Shown one piece after another: positions 62,048 through 64,000 of a DNA stretch of 64,000 bases. The position numbers and the translations under genes were made by a program. The notes below the pieces were generated by a model that searched no databases, had not been told where the DNA came from, and saw only the letters and a program-made list of their open reading frames with translations. The stretch covers positions 96,341-160,340 of the forward strand of contig NZ_LSOF01000015.1 of the NCBI RefSeq assembly GCF_001592875.1, given 5' to 3'. The DNA comes from Pseudomonas sp. BMS12 (GTDB lineage: Bacteria > Pseudomonadota > Gammaproteobacteria > Pseudomonadales > Pseudomonadaceae). How positions within the stretch are numbered: the stretch's first letter is position 1; every line of letters begins with the position of its first letter.

Positions 62048-63049
62048 ATGCTTATCAAGACGCCCCCCACCTCTGCTGCTCGTGAGTGCGAGGTTACGCC
62101 GGAGGCCGTGTATCTTTCCCGTCGTCGTTTGATGTCTGCCGCCGCCGGCGCTGTGGCTGCAAGTATTTTGCCTGTACGTGCTGACGAGGGGCGTTACACG
62201 GATGTCGAGCCGGGTGCGTCGCCTGCCTGGTTTAGCGAAAAGCTGTCGAGTGTACGCTGGCAAGCGGTTACGGCCGGTGAGGAGGCACTGACGCCTTACC
62301 CGGACGTTACCCACTACAACAACTTCTATGAGTTCGGCACCAACAAGGGTGACCCTGCGCGTTACGCGGGTAAGCTTGAGGTGGAGCCTTGGTCGGTGAT
62401 GATCGATGGTGAGGTGGCCAGGCCTGGGGCTGTCTCGCTGGAGCAACTGGTGCAGCCGCATCGCCTGGAAGAGCGGATTTACCGGCTGCGTTGCGTCGAA
62501 GCCTGGTCAATGGTGATTCCCTGGCTCGGATTTCCTCTGGCGGATCTGATCAAGCGGGCCGAGCCGACGGCCAATGCCAAATTTGTCCGCTTCGAGAGCC
62601 GTGTGGCGCCAGAGCAGATGGCCGGTGTGCGTTCAGGCTTCTCTCTAATCGATTGGCCCTATGTAGAAGGGCTGCGCCTGGATGAGGCGATGCATCCATT
62701 GACCCTGATGGCGGTCGGACTCTACGGGCGAGTACTGCCGAACCAGAATGGCGCGCCATTGCGCCTGGTAGTGCCATGGAAGTACGGGTTCAAGAGCATC
62801 AAGTCCATCGTGCGGATCAGCCTCGTGGCCGAACAACCTCGAACCACCTGGGAAGGTCTGGCTCCAGAGGAGTACGGCTTCTATGCCAACGTCAATCCTC
62901 AAGTGGATCATCCGCGCTGGAGTCAGGCTACGGAGCGACGCCTGCCTAACAGCCTGTTCAATCCCAACGTGATCTCGACCAGATTGTTCAATGGCTATGA
63001 CGAGGTCTCCACTCTCTATAGTGGGCTCGACTTACAGAAGTATTACTGA
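62048..63049 (+). CDS. msrP: MsrP, periplasmic methionine sulfoxide reductase catalytic subunit
   Basis: A 333-residue molybdopterin enzyme (formerly YedY) that repairs oxidised methionines in envelope proteins. The twin-arginine signal [22 protein letters not shown] ends at about residue 46. The Mo-ligand Cys is in [12 protein letters not shown] (about 147). Other family segments are [13 protein letters not shown] and [14 protein letters not shown]. The stop overlaps the msrQ start by 1 bp, pairing it with its membrane heme partner. Confidence 0.96.
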   Translation: MLIKTPPTSAARECEVTPEAVYLSRRRLMSAAAGAVAASILPVRADEGRYTDVEPGASPAWFSEKLSSVRWQAVTAGEEALTPYPDVTHYNNFYEFGTNKGDPARYAGKLEVEPWSVMIDGEVARPGAVSLEQLVQPHRLEERIYRLRCVEAWSMVIPWLGFPLADLIKRAEPTANAKFVRFESRVAPEQMAGVRSGFSLIDWPYVEGLRLDEAMHPLTLMAVGLYGRVLPNQNGAPLRLVVPWKYGFKSIKSIVRISLVAEQPRTTWEGLAPEEYGFYANVNPQVDHPRWSQATERRLPNSLFNPNVISTRLFNGYDEVSTLYSGLDLQKYY

Positions 63050-63684
63050 TGCGTTATCCGGTATGGCGCAGTGGCGTTTTTGTCGTTGCACTGCTGTTTC
63101 CTATGTTTTGGCTCTATCAGGGGCTGATGCAGCTGACTGGGCCTGATCCAGGTAAGGTTCTGGTGGATAACCTCGGGCAGGGTGCGTTGATCCTGCTCTT
63201 GCTCACATTGAGCATGACCCCGCTACGGCGTTTGACTGCATGGGGTGGTTGGCTTGCCGTGCGGCGCCAATTGGGCTTGTGGTGTTTTGCCTACGTCTTG
63301 CTGCATTTGTCGGGCTACTTGCTATTCATCCTTGGCCTGGACATGGCGCGTCTATGGGTTGATCTGGCTGAGCGCCCGTACATCATTGTTGGGGCTTTGG
63401 CTCTGCTGGCATTGCTACCGTTGGCGCTGACATCCAATCGCTATAGCCAACGCCGGCTAGGTCCCCGTTGGCGTCAATTGCACCGTCTGGTTTATCCGAT
63501 TCTTGGCTTGGCATTGCTGCATATGCTCTGGGTGGTGCGCTCCGATGTTGGGGAGTGGGTGTTTTATGCGAGCTGTGGTGCAACTCTGTTGGTGCTGCGT
63601 CTACCGCCTCTGGTGGCCCTGTTGTCAATCGCTCAAGGGAAGATGACAAAATCTTTGCAGAAAGTCGTTGACGGGCGAATTTGA
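63049..63684 (+). CDS. msrQ: MsrQ, heme-b membrane subunit of the MsrPQ system
   Basis: A 211-residue, six-helix ferric-reductase-like membrane protein (formerly YedZ) that passes electrons from the quinone pool or a flavin reductase to MsrP. Conserved histidines for heme lie in [22 protein letters not shown] and LALLHMLWV. It is the second gene of the msrPQ operon. The first rRNA promoter below overlaps its last codons. Confidence 0.95.
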   Translation: MRYPVWRSGVFVVALLFPMFWLYQGLMQLTGPDPGKVLVDNLGQGALILLLLTLSMTPLRRLTAWGGWLAVRRQLGLWCFAYVLLHLSGYLLFILGLDMARLWVDLAERPYIIVGALALLALLPLALTSNRYSQRRLGPRWRQLHRLVYPILGLALLHMLWVVRSDVGEWVFYASCGATLLVLRLPPLVALLSIAQGKMTKSLQKVVDGRI

Positions 63685-63695
63685 GTGCCTATAAT
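63668..63695 (+). promoter_or_regulatory. first candidate rRNA operon promoter, overlapping msrQ end
   Basis: TTGACG (63668-63673), 16-bp spacer and a perfect TATAAT (63690-63695), followed by a GC-rich discriminator GCGCACC. It begins inside the last msrQ codons. Confidence 0.6.
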
Positions 63696-63765
63696 GCGCA
63701 CCTCTTCCGGCGCAGCCTGATCTGAAAACTCCTTGTTAAACAAAGAGTTAGATGGAAATAAAGGG

Positions 63766-63793
63766 TTGCACCGGCGGCGGATTCAAGTAGAAT
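63766..63793 (+). promoter_or_regulatory. second candidate rRNA operon promoter
   Basis: TTGCAC (63766-63771), 16-bp spacer and TAGAAT (63788-63793), then GCGCCGGCC, a GC-rich discriminator typical of growth-rate-controlled promoters. Confidence 0.65.
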
Positions 63794-63871
63794 GCGCCGG
63801 CCTGACAGGGTGGTGGTTTGGTTCTGTCGGGGTTTCGGTCTGAAAAGAACGAAGATGCTAGAAAGAGGTGG

Positions 63872-63899
63872 TTGACAGCGGTTTTGAACGCTGTAGAAT
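63872..63899 (+). promoter_or_regulatory. third candidate rRNA operon promoter
   Basis: TTGACA (63872-63877), 16-bp spacer and TAGAAT (63894-63899), followed by TCGCCTCCCGC. It is the best-matched promoter in the window. Confidence 0.7.
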
Positions 63900-63978
63900 T
63901 CGCCTCCCGCTGATGCGAGATGAGAGTTTCGATAAGGCGCAAGCGGTTGAGAGGAAACGAAAAATTCTTCGAAACTGG

Positions 63979-63984
63979 TTGACA
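63979..63984 (+). promoter_or_regulatory. -35 box of a fourth rRNA promoter cut by the window edge
   Basis: TTGACA at 63979-63984; the -10 would fall at about 64001, just outside. The 316 bp from 63685 to the end hold no gene, only this leader region. The 16S rRNA gene is expected beyond the window. Confidence 0.5.
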
Positions 63985-64000
63985 GAAAGAAAGGCTGCTG

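Noticed and set aside
63727..63749. Hairpin AACTCCTTGTT / AACAAAGAGTT between rRNA promoters as msrQ terminator
   Set aside because: There is one mismatch, a 1-nt loop and no T-run; it is too weak to call.

Overview
This window reads as chromosomal DNA of a Pseudomonas species (Gammaproteobacteria). It is GC-rich and densely packed with housekeeping genes. The protein sequences and gene order match what I recall of the genus: rplM-rpsI-petABC-sspAB, an mraZ-to-lpxC division/wall cluster, dciA-secA-argJ, a PrrF-type iron sRNA beside a cbpA-like gene, ponB-lpoP, ilvIH, ilvC, pssA, msrPQ and an rRNA operon leader. The single prrF copy and an ilvY gene between ilvH and ilvC suggest a species other than P. 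aeruginosa; that is inference from memory of reference genomes.

Layout. 0-3 kb: a partial GlxA-family regulator, an acyl-CoA dehydrogenase and a Tas-like aldo/keto reductase. 3.2-8.1 kb: ribosomal proteins L13/S9, the cytochrome bc1 complex, and SspA/SspB. 8.1-12.5 kb: a leftward dolP-diaA-yraN-lpoA block diverging from rsmI. 12.5-13.1 kb: a 142-bp element with terminal inverted repeats, then RNase P RNA. 13.3-31.1 kb: the complete dcw cluster mraZ-rsmH-ftsL-ftsI-murE-murF-mraY-murD-ftsW-murG-murC-ddlB-ftsQ-ftsA-ftsZ followed by lpxC, with many overlapping stops and starts. 31.2-36 kb: dciA, secA, argJ. 36-45.9 kb: a GST, a Nudix/ThiE-like fusion, a corrinoid adenosyltransferase, a histidine kinase/PanE/degenerate-GGDEF regulator group, yajQ, an MscS channel, AmpG and an alkyltransferase-like protein. 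45.9-48 kb: two tandem DUF481 outer-membrane proteins. 48.1-50.7 kb: a Fur-controlled PrrF sRNA, a CbpA-like cAMP-binding protein and small genes. 50.8-56.3 kb: a kinase fusion, PBP1B, its probable activator LpoP, YqcC and a DUF4124 protein. 56.4-63.7 kb: ilvI-ilvH, ilvY, ilvC, pssA, msrP-msrQ. 63.7-64 kb: tandem promoters of an rRNA operon whose 16S gene lies beyond the window.

Functionally the window is dominated by cell-envelope building. The Mur enzymes and MraY/MurG make lipid II. FtsI, FtsW and PBP1B polymerise it. LpoA and LpoP are predicted to activate the class A synthases. AmpG recycles muropeptides, and LpxC commits carbon to lipid A. I see no phage, CRISPR array, toxin or defence island. 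I did not find a convincing new multi-gene system. The best second-look items are the PrrF locus with two Fur-like boxes, the inverted-repeat element filling the rsmI-rnpB gap, the promoter-proximal MraZ repeats, the CATG-shared divergent starts, the almost leaderless mrcB promoter and the roughly 100-bp-spaced rRNA promoters.
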